A stretch of 64,000 nucleotides of DNA from Amia ocellicauda. Its lineage: Eukaryota; Chordata; Actinopteri; Amiiformes; Amiidae. Where the stretch lies: positions 42,102,784 through 42,166,783 of the forward strand of contig NC_089857.1 of NCBI RefSeq assembly GCF_036373705.1, in the 5' to 3' direction. This document shows positions 53,501 to 63,608 of this stretch, in pieces (the stretch's first letter is position 1; each line of letters starts with the position of its first letter). The notes below the pieces were generated by a model. The model was given only the letters and a program-made list of their open reading frames with translations, did no database searches and was not told the DNA's origin. The translations under genes were made by a program, and so were the position numbers.

Positions 53501-56500
53501 GCCTGTCCCGTTCTCTTGGTGTCCCACACATGCACTCGCCCACTTGTCCAGAACACGAGCCAGTTGAGCGTCTGTATGACCCCTCTTTCAAAGTCACTGA
53601 GATCCTTTCCTCTTGCCATCTTGATCCAAAATCCAGGTCAGCTGGGCCTGCTCAGCATTTGTATACATGCACAGAGCATGATGGGATGTTAATTGCTTAA
53701 TTGTATCATGCAGTGCACCTGTTTGGAGGAATCTGCATTCATTATGTTCCTCCACTCATTTATTCAGGTTTTGCCTTTAACTTGTCACTTGTCTGTACTT
53801 ACTGCTTAATTAAAACTTCCTTAAAATATGCTAATGCACGAGAACATGCAAATAAGAATTCACAGCCATTTTTTGAGGGGGGTGGGGGGGGGGTTCGCCT
53901 CACATGATCTGCAGCTCACCTGACATATTGCCTTCGGTATGCATGGAGACGGAAGGACTCGCAAAACACAGACCGAGAAGGACAACGGGAAGCATTATTT
54001 ACTGAAATGATTTCTTGTGGTCCCATTTATCACAGTCATTCAGATTGCAGCAGCTGAAGTGTGCAACAGGAGGAAAGTTTAGCCATTAGTGCTCTGTATA
54101 ATCCTGTCCACGTAATGCCCTGCAGATGGTGACTTATTATTGAGGTGGCTGCTGAACACCGATGAATCCTGTCTGTGTAATGCTTTCGGCTATAGCGCCT
54201 GGAAATCCTAGTAATGCGATTGAGTTTCGAGCACCGCTCTGTGGGAGTGTCCCAACTTGTCTCTTCCCTATGGAAACCTTCCTTCATATGTTGTAAATTG
54301 CCCCCTCTGCTTAATGAGGTCCACAGTTTTCTCTTTTAGATGGAGAAGTGGTCTGAGAACCACTGTCCTAGTGGGTTGAAGGCTGGGCTCAGTTCCTGTA
54401 GTGTTCACTGACCATGAAGTTAAATCAATCTTAAAACTTCCTTTCCTCTCCTTTCTGTTTTCAGACCCTCCCGAGACTCCTCGGAATATTACCTGTATGG
54501 TCCACCAGGTGAATTACAAGAGTCTGTCGCGGTCCATGCAGTGCTCCTGGGACCCTGGGAGCAGAGACCCCATACTGAACACCAGCTACAGCCTGTGTGC
54601 TACACAGTATGCATCTCCTCTTATACATTGTATGCACGTATGCTGGGCAGCAATGAGAGACTGCAAATGAAGTGTCTGTGGAAGCCTCTCTAGATCTGAC
54701 ACGCATGTTCAATGTGAATTTTTTGTTCCCATAGACATGAGTTTGTGACGTTGAGGCACCCATCTCAGAACAACACCGGCGAGCTGTCCTTCAAAGTCAT
54801 GCCGGTTTTTGTTGTAGTGGTTGTGTGGGTAGAAGCCCAGAACCAGCTGGGGATAGCCGTGTCCGAAAAAATAACGCTGGATCCAGTAGAGATTGGTATG
54901 TTGAAAATGGCTGTGGGTGACACATGTACACGATAAAGATTTCACTGTTATTAACTAAAAAACTCAGTGTATGAACAACACCCCTCTGCTACAGCAAATA
55001 AACCCTGGAGCACACAGTCACAATATTGTCAGATCGCTGTGAGAGACCGTTTGGGACTGGGCCTGAACGGTTTGTTACTGCCAGTCGTACAAAACTGAAT
55101 ATTTCCCCATCTTTGTAGTGAAAACATTCCCACCCAAGGAGCCTGAGGTGATTTCTGAGGCGATGTTTCCGAGATCGCTGCTGGTCAAGTGGAAGCACCC
55201 AATCGATCCCTATATTATCGAGCTGGAGTACCACATCCGATACTGCGCCGCGGCCTCGGCGGTCTGGTCTGAGGCAAGAGGAGCTGCTTATTCTTTTCTG
55301 TTGTTTATTTATTTTAACCTCATGTTCCCCCTCTGTCTGTACCCTTTAGATTTCATCTCAATGAACGGAGTAAACTCGATGTGAAACCTGTGTCTCTTAC
55401 TGTGTTTGGCATTTCTGTTGCAGGTCCCTGAGTCTGACACGGACAGCTCCATCGAGTCCTTCAGACAGCAGGGCCTGACACCTTTCACCGAGTATGTCTT
55501 TCAAGTGAGGTGCAAAAATAAAAATATAGACCATGGGTACTGGAGCGACTGGAGCCACAACGTCACCGGCAAGACACCAGAAGACAGTAAGGGAGATTTG
55601 ACCTCTTTAACATGCTTTCTGGCCGGGGTTCTCATTTCCCAGTTTGAGGTTGTGAGCAGTGTGATGAGGATCTGAGCATTGTGGTTCAGTTGAGATGTCG
55701 ATTTTGTGCTTTGATGAGGGTTAGGAGGGAACTCCACTGCAATGTGATAAACTGCTTATTCCAGTGTTGACAATTAAGAGCAATAGGGAAGGCTGAGGTT
55801 TATGGGTCTTTTTCTAGTAGTTTATTTCTTCATTGTTCAAGTCCTGCCTTTGCTTTTTCACCTCCCACCCCCACCCCCACCCCCACCCCCACTCCCAGAT
55901 CCCACGGACAAGCCAGATCTGTGGCGAGAGATCCAGCAAAGTGCCGACTCGGAGGAGACACTGGTCCGGCTGTTGTGGAAGGTAAAGGCTCGGACAGAGA
56001 ACGTCCTCCTTTCTTGGGTTGGGAACCGTGCGCATAAACGTTAGACCAGATCAAGAATATTCCAATGTGAAATGTATAGATGTGGCTTCGTAAGCAAGAC
56101 CACTCGCTATAAAGAAGATAAGAACATAAGACAGTGTCCAATCGAGAGGAGGCCATTCGCCCCATCGTGCTCGTTTGGTGTCCATTAATATCTAAGTGAT
56201 CAAGGATCCTATCCAGTCTGTTTTTGAATGTTCCCAAATTGTCTCTTCAGCCACATCGCTGGGGAGTTTGTTCAGATTGTGATGCCTCTCGGTGTGAAGA
56301 AGTGTCTCCTGTTTTCTGTCTTGAATGCCTTGAAGCCCAATTTCCATTTGTGTCCCCGGGTGCGTGTGTCCCTGCTGATCTGGAAAAGCTCCTCTGGTTT
56401 GATGTGGTCGATGCCTTTCATGATTTTGAAGACTTGGATCAAGTCCCCACGTAGTCTCCTCTGTTCCAGGGTGAAAAGGTTCAGGTCCTCAGTCTCTCAG

Positions 56501-59500
56501 TAGGACTTTCCCTTCAGACCTGGAATAAGTCTGGTTGCTCTCCTCTGAACTGCCTCTAGAGCAGCGATATCTTTCTTGAAGTGTGGAGCCCAGAACTGTC
56601 CACAGTATCCAGATGAGCTCTAACTAGTGCATTGTACAGTCTGAACATCACTGCCCTTGTTCTCAATTGTTCTGAATTTCTCTTAATTTGCCCCCCACGT
56701 GTATCCTCTCATTGCAGGAGCCTCGTTCCGCTAATGGAAATATACTGAGATATGAAGTAAAATGGAAGCAACTGAACGCAGAAGAAAACAATGTCACTGT
56801 TGTCAACGACACGAGCGTGGTCATTGCACTGCGCAGCCACCGGGACTACAGTGTCGGCGTGACAGCGTTCAACTCGAAGGGGCCGTCGCCCACAGCATCC
56901 CTGATCATCCCCAAGATAAAGAACGGTGTGTATAATTCGATTTTTGTATATCTTGGTCTTTTTTGTATAACTATTATCCATGAATACATCTTAAGAAATT
57001 AGTTTGTGGAATAAAATATTTGTTTAAGATTGAAGGATGCTTGCTCCTTTTAAAAACAAATAAACAAATGTGTTTTGAACAGCTTTTTTTTTTTAATTGT
57101 CCAAATCATATAAACATGTAAATACTGTTTACTGACAGAAATAAGGGTTTTTACCGGACACACAATTTTAGTTTCTAGGCTGCAGTGCTTGTTTTATTTA
57201 TGGGTTGTAAGTGGGTCTCGCTGACACTCCTCCCGATTGTGCAGAGCACTCGCTGGGGGTGCAGCTCCACTGGTCCCTCAGAGAGAAGAAGGTGTGGGTC
57301 GGGTGGACGCCGCCGCGACGGACGGTAAAGGAGTACGTGATTGAGCGCAAGTCCCTGATCGATGGGGCCGTGGACTGGCAGCGTGAACCGAACAACAGCA
57401 CCGGATCCTTTATAAAGGGTGAGCAGGGGCGCCACGATCTCGCACAGCCCACGATGTGCCACTCGGGGCTCCGGCTCACGCGGGGCTTTCTCCCCAAGTT
57501 CGGGGTTTAGATAAACACAGTGTGCAATGATGGTTAACTTGTGGGCTTGCTTGTTGTATTGATGTATGTATATTGTGCTTAATTGACAACATGGAAAAGC
57601 CATAAATAGTTCTAGACCTTGGCTTTAAATCTTGTAGGTAGCAATGTTCCCCAAGGCGGGCGGTCTCTGGTTCTGAATGTGTTGTCTTTGTGGTGCTGGA
57701 CTTAAAGCCAAATAAATCATTAGTTAGCTGACCTTGCATTCTGATTAAAGTGTAACCTGTTTTGTTTCTATTGAATAGTTTTGTGCAGCTTCTTTTCTGC
57801 AAACGTTTGCATCCCGGTGACTGGCGGCAATATGGAAGTGTGTAATTGAATGCCATACATGAGATCTCATCGGCGTTTTTTGGTTTTGTTTCCATAGATC
57901 TGGAGAAATTCAAGCCGTACCTCATATCGGTCTATCCGGTGTCTGGGGGGAGGCCAGGAACCCACAGCTCTGTGGAAGTGTACCTGGAGCAAGGCCGTGA
58001 GTTTCATACTTCAGCTCAAATGCCTCTTTAACTGACCTTACTACTACTTAAAACAAAAATAAAAATAACGGCCGGAAATAGTTTCTCAGTCCCAATTTGA
58101 AGAACGTATCTACAAGTACAGATTTGTTTTTGTTATTAACGTATATATAACGGCCACCATAGGTCCTTCTGTGGGTCCCACCGTCTCGGCGAGGAAGATG
58201 GGTAAAAACGACGCCGAGCTGGAGTGGAAAACGATCCCGGTGGAGAAGCGCAACGGGTTCATCACAAACTACACCATCATCTACAAGGCCGACGGGGGAG
58301 TCGAAAAGGGTGAGTTAGGGGCCCAAAATGCGTCTTTTGCTTTGATGGTATCTAGAACTTCCATCGCTTGGCATGCGAGTCTCGCAATTGATGGAGGAAA
58401 TGGAGGAGAGGTTTGAACTTCAAGAATAAAACCCCATGATGAAAAGGGCAGAAGTTCCACGTGTCGGTTTTTGTGTATTGGTGATGGCCATAGTTATCTT
58501 AAATAATGACCGAATTTTCCGATCCCGTCTTGTTTTCCAGTGATCCCCGTTGGCCCTGATACCCACATGTACACGCTAAGATCGCTGTCGAGTAACACGG
58601 TGTACACGGTTCACATAATGGCCTTCACCGAAGCCGGAGCCACAAACGGCACCAGCTACTCCTTCCCAACCAAGAAGTACGGTGAGTGAAGATGCGGAGG
58701 CAATGAACGCCCCGGTGGGATGGGGTTCTACAGTGCCACGGTTAATGTCGAGATTGTGTTACTCTTTAAGGCCACATCTTACTTGAAGGGTTAATGGAAG
58801 ATATGCATCTGTAGGAATGTAATTAAGTCTTGTAGCCTGGCAGCCTGCACCGACATGCAGCTTCTCCTTTCCACTCCAGGAATGACTGGAGACGATCTCT
58901 CTGGGGGGGTTGCTGTGCCGTGAAATGCAGATGTGGTGTAATCGTGCTTCTCTTTTTTTGCACTCAGCACCTGGAGAGATCGAGGCCATGGTGGTGCCCA
59001 TCTGCATCGGGTTCCTGTTTCTGACCGTGCTGATCGTGCTGTTCTGCATCAACAAGAAGGACATGTGAGTATGGACTTTGCACACTTCTCTCTAAACCAC
59101 ATTTATTACTTTACGTGACAGTCGAGTTCGAACCCAAGGAAATGCTTCTCGCCACCTCGTGGAGAGCAACAGACACAAGATGCTAGGTGCTTATTTAACC
59201 AATTCATGAAACCATGAAGTTTATTTGAGCTCAGTATTTATTGCAGCATGGCAGTGTTTAACCCAATTGTGCGTGTCTCCTTTTAAAACGAGGTTTCTTC
59301 TTCTCCGTACAGGATTAAGAAGCATATATGGCCACAAGTACCCGATCCTTCCAATAGCACGATTGCAGACTGGTCACCTGACTCTCCGACGGTGGTAAAT
59401 ATCGCTTTAGGACAAACTGTGCAGAAATGTTGTTTATCTGTCCAGTTACATAGTTCTGTAGCTGCAGGCGTGAGGGAAAAAAGTATTTGATCCCCTGCTG

Positions 59501-60564
59501 ATTTTGTACGTTTGCCCACTGACAAAGAAATGATCAGTCTATAATTTTAAGCCAGAAATCTTGCTGATTGATAGGGGATCAAATACTTATTTCCCTCATT
59601 AACATGCAAATCAATTTATAACTTTTTTGAAATGCGTTTTTCTGGATTGTTTTGTTGTTATTCTGTCTCTCACTGTTAAAATACACCCACCATTAAAATT
59701 ATAGACTGATCATTTCTTTGTCAGTGGGCAAACGTACAAAATCAGCAGGGGATCAAATACTTTTTTCCCCCACTGTAGTGTCTATCTGTAAACCTAACAT
59801 TGTATAACCAAAGCTCTTGCATGGTCGTAGAAGGGGAAATAAATACATGTCTGTTGTTTTTCTTTGTCTGTGTGTCTCTGTCTGTGTGTTTGTGTCTGTT
59901 TGCCCATAAGCCGGACCCCCCCAAAGACCCGAAGGCGTGCCAGGAGGGCAGCTGGATGGACGTCAGCGTGGTGGAGATCGACTCGTACGACAAAAAGTCG
60001 ATGGGCGAGGACGACAAGGCCTCCCTCTTGCTGAAGAAGGGCAAGTACCTGTCCGAGGAGCACAGCAGCGGCATCGGCGGCTCGTCCTGCATGTCGTCCC
60101 CCCGGCAGAGCGTCTCGGACAGCGACGAGGGTGACTCGGGCCAGACCACCTCCAGCACGGTGCAATACTCCACCGTGGTGGCCAGCGCCTACAAGGGCCA
60201 GGTCCCGGCGCCACCCGTGTTCACGCGGTCGGAGTCCACGCAGCCGCTGCTCGACTCGGAGGAGAGGCCTGAGGAGCCGCCGCATCTCTACAGCAACCTG
60301 CGGAGCCGGGACGGCGACCGGAGGCCCTACTTCAAAAGAGACCAGACGGCCGACGGCACGCAGCCCGTCGGACTGAACCAGATCGAGATCGTGGGCCAGA
60401 ATTCGGGCTCACTGGCGTTCTGCCCAGCCGAGGAGGGGAATCTGCTGGACCTGCTCACTGAGGACGCCCCTCCGCGGGCCAGGGAGACCCCCGAACTGAC
60501 GCGAGGGGACAGGAATGTTGCGAAGAGCTACATGCCACAACAGAACGGCTACCGGCCACAGTGA
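50509..60564 (+). CDS. IL6ST: IL6ST, interleukin-6 receptor subunit beta (gp130), 15 coding exons
   Basis: The joined exons 50509-50596, 52148-52447, 54465-54606, 54735-54895, 55119-55273, 55424-55586, 55899-55981, 56718-56925, 57245-57418, 57898-57996, 58163-58309, 58541-58681, 58968-59064, 59313-59394 and 59911-60564 give 2,694 nt, 897 aa, with every phase consistent. From memory human gp130 is 918 aa. Order: signal peptide 1 to about 29; Ig-like D1 to 129; cytokine-binding FnIII D2-D3 to 336 with WSDWS at 322-326; FnIII D4-D6 to 620; transmembrane helix about 627-648; box 1 ([10 protein letters not shown]) at about 658-667; SHP2/SOCS3-type tyrosine Y766 in STVQYSTVV; dileucine L793-L794; STAT3-type YxxQ at Y774, Y887 and Y894. 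It is the shared plasma-membrane signal transducer for IL-6-family cytokines, signalling through JAK and STAT3. The tail is slightly shorter than the human one. Confidence 0.97.
50805..50950. mobile_element. Tc1-type terminal fragment
   Basis: accgatcagccataacatta followed by tgacaactgacaggtgaagt is the characteristic terminus of a Tc1-like family common in fish. Only about 140 bp of one end is present, next to the fold-back element. Confidence 0.65.
50961..52037. mobile_element. Fold-back element 2 (long inverted repeats)
   Basis: The left arm 50,961-51,235 is matched by an inverted right arm 51,800-52,037. Both arms contain ctttatctatagatacc or its complement, agtcctacatt and ggagggtgatc. 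The element is about 1.08 kb with a loop of about 560 bp, has no transposase, and a possible short duplication cttac flanks it. The loop segment 51,680-51,775 (accgtttaactccatgaaat) is related to the fold-back element at 2,146-3,068. It sits in the IL6ST intron just before the D1 exon. Confidence 0.75.
52148..52447 (+). CDS. IL6ST: IL6ST coding exon 2 (Ig-like domain D1)
   Basis: The acceptor is cccttacag. It encodes [20 protein letters not shown], the start of the Ig-like domain, and ends near [11 protein letters not shown]. The single exon covers the whole D1, as in other vertebrates. Donor gtaagt, phase 1. Confidence 0.96.
52814..53797 (-). mobile_element. Tc1-like transposon, decayed
   Basis: The terminal motif gggtgacaaatttaaagga (52,975) is inverted at the right end as tgcctttaacttgtcac (about 53,771). 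An extra copy of the left terminus lies at 52,814. The interior encodes on the minus strand parts of a DDE transposase, including a [13 protein letters not shown] segment and [14 protein letters not shown], but in different frames. This family is very common in fish. It is non-functional. Confidence 0.88.
53081..53597 (-). pseudogene. Tc1-like transposase fragments
   Basis: The two open segments, 53,268-53,597 and 53,081-53,281, are in different frames. The region of the second catalytic Asp is shifted out of frame (frameshift near 53,310), and the segment with the final acidic residue is intact. Relic only. Confidence 0.85.
54465..54606 (+). CDS. IL6ST: IL6ST coding exon 3 (FnIII D2, first part)
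   Basis: It encodes [20 protein letters not shown] and SMQCSWDPG, with the conserved disulfide cysteines of the cytokine-binding module. The acceptor is gttttcag and the donor gtatgc, phase 2. Confidence 0.94.
54735..54895 (+). CDS. IL6ST: IL6ST coding exon 4 (FnIII D2, second part)
   Basis: It encodes [20 protein letters not shown] and ITLDPVEI. The WVEAxNxLG pattern is conserved in gp130 proteins. Donor g|gtatgt. Confidence 0.95.
55119..55273 (+). CDS. IL6ST: IL6ST coding exon 5 (FnIII D3, first part; GC donor)
   Basis: The acceptor is ctttgtag. It encodes [20 protein letters not shown] and AVWSE. The exon must end at gag|gcaaga, a GC-AG intron, because this restores the family sequence (WSEVPE) and phase 0 and no suitable GT lies nearby. 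Confidence 0.92.
55424..55586 (+). CDS. IL6ST: IL6ST coding exon 6 (FnIII D3, WSDWS)
   Basis: It encodes [17 protein letters not shown] and [12 protein letters not shown], with the WSXWS box of type I cytokine receptors at 55,541-55,555. Donor gtaagg, phase 1. Confidence 0.97.
55860..55892. repeat. (CCCCCA)n tract at a splice acceptor
   Basis: About five CCCCCA hexamers sit directly before ctcccag of the next IL6ST exon, so a length-variable repeat forms part of the polypyrimidine tract. Confidence 0.9.
55899..55981 (+). CDS. IL6ST: IL6ST coding exon 7 (FnIII D4, first part)
   Basis: It encodes [13 protein letters not shown] and ETLVRLLWK, matching the start of D4 in gp130. The acceptor lies at the end of a CCCCCA repeat and the donor is aag|gtaaag, phase 0. 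Confidence 0.92.
55982..56717. other. IL6ST intron within D4
   Basis: About 540 of its 736 bp are CR1-like copy D. The plus-strand open frames at 56,224-56,503 are antisense to that element and are not gene exons. Confidence 0.9.
56112..56655 (-). mobile_element. CR1/Rex-like LINE copy D (3' fragment)
   Basis: Minus orientation, nearly identical to copy C. It runs from the 3' tail (aagaacataagacagtgtcc, cgagaggaggccattcgccc) through the C-terminal RT domain to the ctaactagtgcattgtacag region. Confidence 0.9.
56718..56925 (+). CDS. IL6ST: IL6ST coding exon 8 (FnIII D4, second part)
   Basis: It encodes [15 protein letters not shown] and a [18 protein letters not shown] segment. Acceptor cattgcag, donor g|gtgtgt, phase 1. 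Confidence 0.95.
57245..57418 (+). CDS. IL6ST: IL6ST coding exon 9 (FnIII D5, first part)
   Basis: It encodes [18 protein letters not shown] and DWQREPNN, matching the WVEWTTP...KKYILEW and DWQQE pattern of gp130 D5. Acceptor gattgtgcag, donor g|gtgagc. Confidence 0.95.
57898..57996 (+). CDS. IL6ST: IL6ST coding exon 10 (FnIII D5, second part)
   Basis: It encodes [20 protein letters not shown] and VEVYLEQG. Donor gtgagt, phase 1. Confidence 0.94.
58163..58309 (+). CDS. IL6ST: IL6ST coding exon 11 (FnIII D6, first part)
   Basis: It encodes [20 protein letters not shown] and [16 protein letters not shown], a very conserved part of gp130. Acceptor accatag, donor g|gtgagt. Confidence 0.97.
58541..58681 (+). 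CDS. IL6ST: IL6ST coding exon 12 (FnIII D6, second part)
   Basis: It encodes [20 protein letters not shown] and FTEAGATNG, ending SFPTKKY. Acceptor gttttccag, donor g|gtgagt. Confidence 0.96.
58968..59064 (+). CDS. IL6ST: IL6ST coding exon 13 (transmembrane helix)
   Basis: It encodes [20 protein letters not shown] and [12 protein letters not shown], a single membrane-spanning segment followed by basic residues, in the same context as human gp130. Phase 2 donor gtgagt. Confidence 0.97.
59313..59394 (+). CDS. IL6ST: IL6ST coding exon 14 (box 1)
   Basis: It encodes [20 protein letters not shown] and SPDSPTV. Box 1, with WPxVPDP, binds JAK kinases. The chosen donor gtg|gtaaat gives phase 0 to the last exon. 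Confidence 0.93.
59476..59780. mobile_element. Tc1-type MITE, hairpin-forming
   Basis: The ends agtatttgatcccctgctga and tcagcaggggatcaaatact are inverted copies, and the match extends about 80 bp through actgacaaagaaatgatcag and ctataatttta. An internal copy of the terminus, ggggatcaaatacttatttc (59,575), points to a rearranged or nested element. It is non-coding and lies in the last IL6ST intron. Confidence 0.88.
59911..60564 (+). CDS. IL6ST: IL6ST coding exon 15 (cytoplasmic tail)
   Basis: It encodes [15 protein letters not shown] (box 2 region), [23 protein letters not shown] (SHP2/SOCS3 tyrosine), [19 protein letters not shown] (dileucine), PYFKR, SYMPQ and the terminal YRPQ before TGA at 60,562-60,564. 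Very GC-rich compared with the flanks. The third YxxQ of mammals (YFKQ) is YFKR here. Confidence 0.97.
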   Translation, partial: PDPPKDPKACQEGSWMDVSVVEIDSYDKKSMGEDDKASLLLKKGKYLSEEHSSGIGGSSCMSSPRQSVSDSDEGDSGQTTSSTVQYSTVVASAYKGQVPAPPVFTRSESTQPLLDSEERPEEPPHLYSNLRSRDGDRRPYFKRDQTADGTQPVGLNQIEIVGQNSGSLAFCPAEEGNLLDLLTEDAPPRARETPELTRGDRNVAKSYMPQQNGYRPQ

Positions 60565-62600
60565 CCCGGCTGGATCCAAAACCTCAAGGATATTCACTTT
60601 CTTATCTTAAAGAAATGGAAGACGAAACATTTCCGTAGTGCCTCCGTTCATCACAGAACCATTACGTCAGATTTGGACAGAAGTTCCTCTGAATCGTAGA
60701 GGTGCATGAACTGAACGATGGATCCTTACACCATTATCACACAAATTTGAATGTTCGCAGTCTTTATATCCGACCCACGACTGATTGCTGCTGATTTTGC
60801 ACCGGAGGTCCGTTACCCTTGGAAACTTGCTTCGTCTGAGAAGATTGAATCGGACGAACGTTGCGTCTTGGACGGTTCCACATTTGCACTAGTAGTAGCA
60901 TCTCAGGCTTCATCTTTGGAATTTAAAAGTGTGTGCAGATCAGGATGTACAGAATGAGACCAATTAAAAACATATCTTTAGGTTTTAAAGTCATTCACTA
61001 AGTTTGAGATTGATCATAAACATTCAATGGATGCGGATGCGGAGTTCATTATACTGACAGAACAAATTTAATGTGAATTTCCTTTTTAAGGAGTATTGGT
61101 CAGTGAATACCATTTTTAATTTATAAGGGGCAGTCTTACGTGTACTGAGCTCCCAATCACAGTATTTTCTTACCCGCGTGTCTGTATAATTAACTCGTAG
61201 ACACAAGTTGGAAATCCAAATGCATTCCTGGGGCTGGTTGCATAAACATAAACAGTCTTGGTCTTAGTGTAATTAAGTCACGCTAATGATACTCGGTTAA
61301 AAACGTTGCATAAAATGTCCTCAGACGGGTCTTAGTCTTGATTTGAGCGACTAACTGTCAGATTGAGACTAGTCTGATATAGTTTTATGCAGCCGGCCTC
61401 AGTGCTCTTTATGTGGCTAGTCTCTCTTGTAATGTAGTTGGTAAATTGGACAAAAGTATATTCGACACTTTGGGATTGCACCAGGCAGTTTTTTTTAATA
61501 TATATATTTTTAAATACTTGTTCATCAAACAAAGTTGAAATGCAGTCATGGAGAACAGCTGTCCACCCATGACTGTCCATCAAATGGTCTAATTGAAACG
61601 TATTCTTAGTATTACAATATTGTGGTTTCTTTGTCAAAACTTGGTCATGAATTTAATTTGGTTACATTTAAGGAATTGGTGTTATTTCTGTTTTTAACCA
61701 CGCCTTTAGTTATTTGGTATAATTTTTATTAAACGGTCAACCTTGTATTGTATTGGTCACTTTGAGGACAACGTGGACAGTGATGCAGAACGCCTGTAAA
61801 AAGCATCGTCTTGAATGGCACCTGTTTATAATCGGCATAAAAAACTGAATGTAGAGCGATTTGGGTTAACTGGCACAACTGACATTGATAAGCAGGCTCT
61901 TGTCCACTCTTGGAGGAGATAAGACAGAATAACAGCCTGGGCTGATTTCCTTTTAATACTGAAGTGGTCATTTTTTTTATTTGTTTGTTTAATTACTTTA
62001 TAAGATGTCGTTCTATGCAACACAAGCGTGAACTTGTTCAGGGTCGTCTTAAAATATGTTCCAGCAATCATTGTTATAGCACTGGTCATATCGTCGGGGG
62101 GGGGGGCAGTGAAGTCTAGAAAATAAAAGGTCTCTCCTAAGTGGGGAGAGAGAAGGTACAGTAGAGAGTAGGAGGGTTGGGGGACGCACGGATGGGACAG
62201 TAGGTCACATGACAAGCCCACGCATGTTTGGAGCTGCAGATGTGTGAACACCAAACGGTGTCTGCTGGAAACACACCTTTACATTTTCATTTTCCAAGTT
62301 GTAAGCTATTATGACAACTGCCGGTGATAAGTCTTTTACTTGTATTGTCTCCAGAATTGTTTGCTGTTCTTATCAAGTTGTCTTCTCTACTTTAAACCCA
62401 ACACTAATATTACTGCTTTAACCAAAAAGATATATATAGAGTTGGCATTATAGATGTTGACCAGTGTTTTGTAGCTTCTGTTCCACTGCATAGGTCTTGC
62501 CACTATTATTTTACTGAAGTAGTGCATGTCTAGAATATAAATGTTATTTTTACAGAAATCCTAAACCTACAAACTGTGTAATAAATAAAATGGAAGAAAA
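60565..62600 (+). other. IL6ST: IL6ST 3' UTR
   Basis: About 2 kb of AT-rich sequence from the stop codon to AATAAA signals at 62,580. It contains scattered ATTTA-like and TTATTT motifs and a G-run at 62,096-62,106. An earlier ATTAAA-type signal (about 61,728) could give a shorter form. No coding sequence recognised. Confidence 0.7.
62580..62589 (+). terminator. IL6ST: IL6ST polyadenylation signals
   Basis: Overlapping AATAAA hexamers at 62,580-62,585 and 62,584-62,589 are followed by GT/T-rich sequence (cttgcttcgtctccgtttcc). This fits the end of a long IL6ST 3' UTR. Confidence 0.7.
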
Positions 62601-62793
62601 TGCATATCCAGTCACACTTGCTTCGTCTCCGTTTCCTTTTTTTCACCTCTTACTGTTCCGGTGTTGAGCGTTATAGACAAACTAAGACCAATGTGAAGAT
62701 ATTTTTGCAAGAAGGAACACGATGTAGCAAAGTGATGCTCTAGATCACCAATAGATAATTAATTGTAATGATACAAAAAACAGTAAATAACAT

Positions 62794-62799
62794 TTTATT
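62794..62799 (-). terminator. Candidate polyadenylation signal of the convergent gene
   Basis: tttatt on the plus strand is AATAAA on the minus strand, about 810 nt downstream of the stop codon at 63,609. This would place the two convergent transcript ends about 200 bp apart. Confidence 0.4.
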
Positions 62800-63009
62800 T
62801 TGACAAGAAATACCTGACACACCATACAGATCCAAATGAAACTAGCTAATGTACAAGCTTTGCTTACTTAACTGACACATCTGGTTTTCTAATGAAAACC
62901 ATCTTTAAGCTTTAAAGAAATGCTTCATGGATAATGTAGAAACCAATCCGGTACCCATCGGACCCCACCGGTATCTAGCTCCCATCGTTCCAAATACACG
63001 CTGACACCA

Positions 63010-63332
63010 TATATTAAGAACGTAAAGTGTCCAATCGAGAGGAGGCCATTCGCCCCATCGTGCTCGTTTGGTGTCCATTAATAACTAAGTGATCAAGGAT
63101 CCTATCCAGTCTATTTTAAATGTTCCCAAATTGTCTCTTCAGCCACATCGCTGGGGAGTTTGTTCAGATTGTGATGCCTCTCTGTGTGAAGAAGTGTCTC
63201 CTGTTTTCTGTCTTGAATGCCTTGCAGCCCAATTTCCATTTGTGTCCCCGGGTGCGTGTTTTCCTGCTGATCTGGAAAAGCTCCTCTGGTTTGATGTGGT
63301 CGATGCCCTTCATGATTTTGAATATTAAATGA
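63010..63332 (-). mobile_element. CR1/Rex-like LINE copy E (3' fragment)
   Basis: Minus orientation, with the same tail (agtgtccaatcgagaggagg) and C-terminal block as copies A-D, truncated after the gtcgatgcccttcatgattt region. It lies between the stop codon and the candidate poly(A) signal of the minus-strand gene, so it is probably transcribed in its 3' UTR. Confidence 0.88.
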
Positions 63333-63608
63333 TTATGAGGTCAACTTCATATGAATTGTCCAGGTGGTGTTTGCCAACTCATTTGTAACCAGTGGAACAG
63401 TAATGGTTTAGTCTCCTTTGTGATGGTGGCAATGATTGAGTGGTGTGAGGTATAAAAATAAATTAACAAAATCGACAGACATATGACGTCGTCCTCAGGT
63501 GGAATTTGAAGTTGATCTTCATTTAGGAGAAACAATTGATCTCATTACAAAAAAACAAATGTAGGCATCAGTTTTTTCCTGATTTAAACAACAGTGGCAG
63601 CGTAGTCT

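Larger units (their letters stand above)
52448..54464. other. IL6ST intron between D1 and D2 exons
   Basis: A 2.0-kb intron largely filled by a Tc1-like transposon (about 52,814-53,797). The remaining 660 bp has no recognisable feature. Confidence 0.8.

Noticed and set aside
56224..56503. Conserved-looking plus-strand frames [14 protein letters not shown] and [14 protein letters not shown], repeated at 32.1, 56.2 and 63.1 kb (and antisense at 33.5 kb)
   Set aside because: They recur because they are antisense to the C-terminal coding end of the CR1-like LINE. They are not a gene family.
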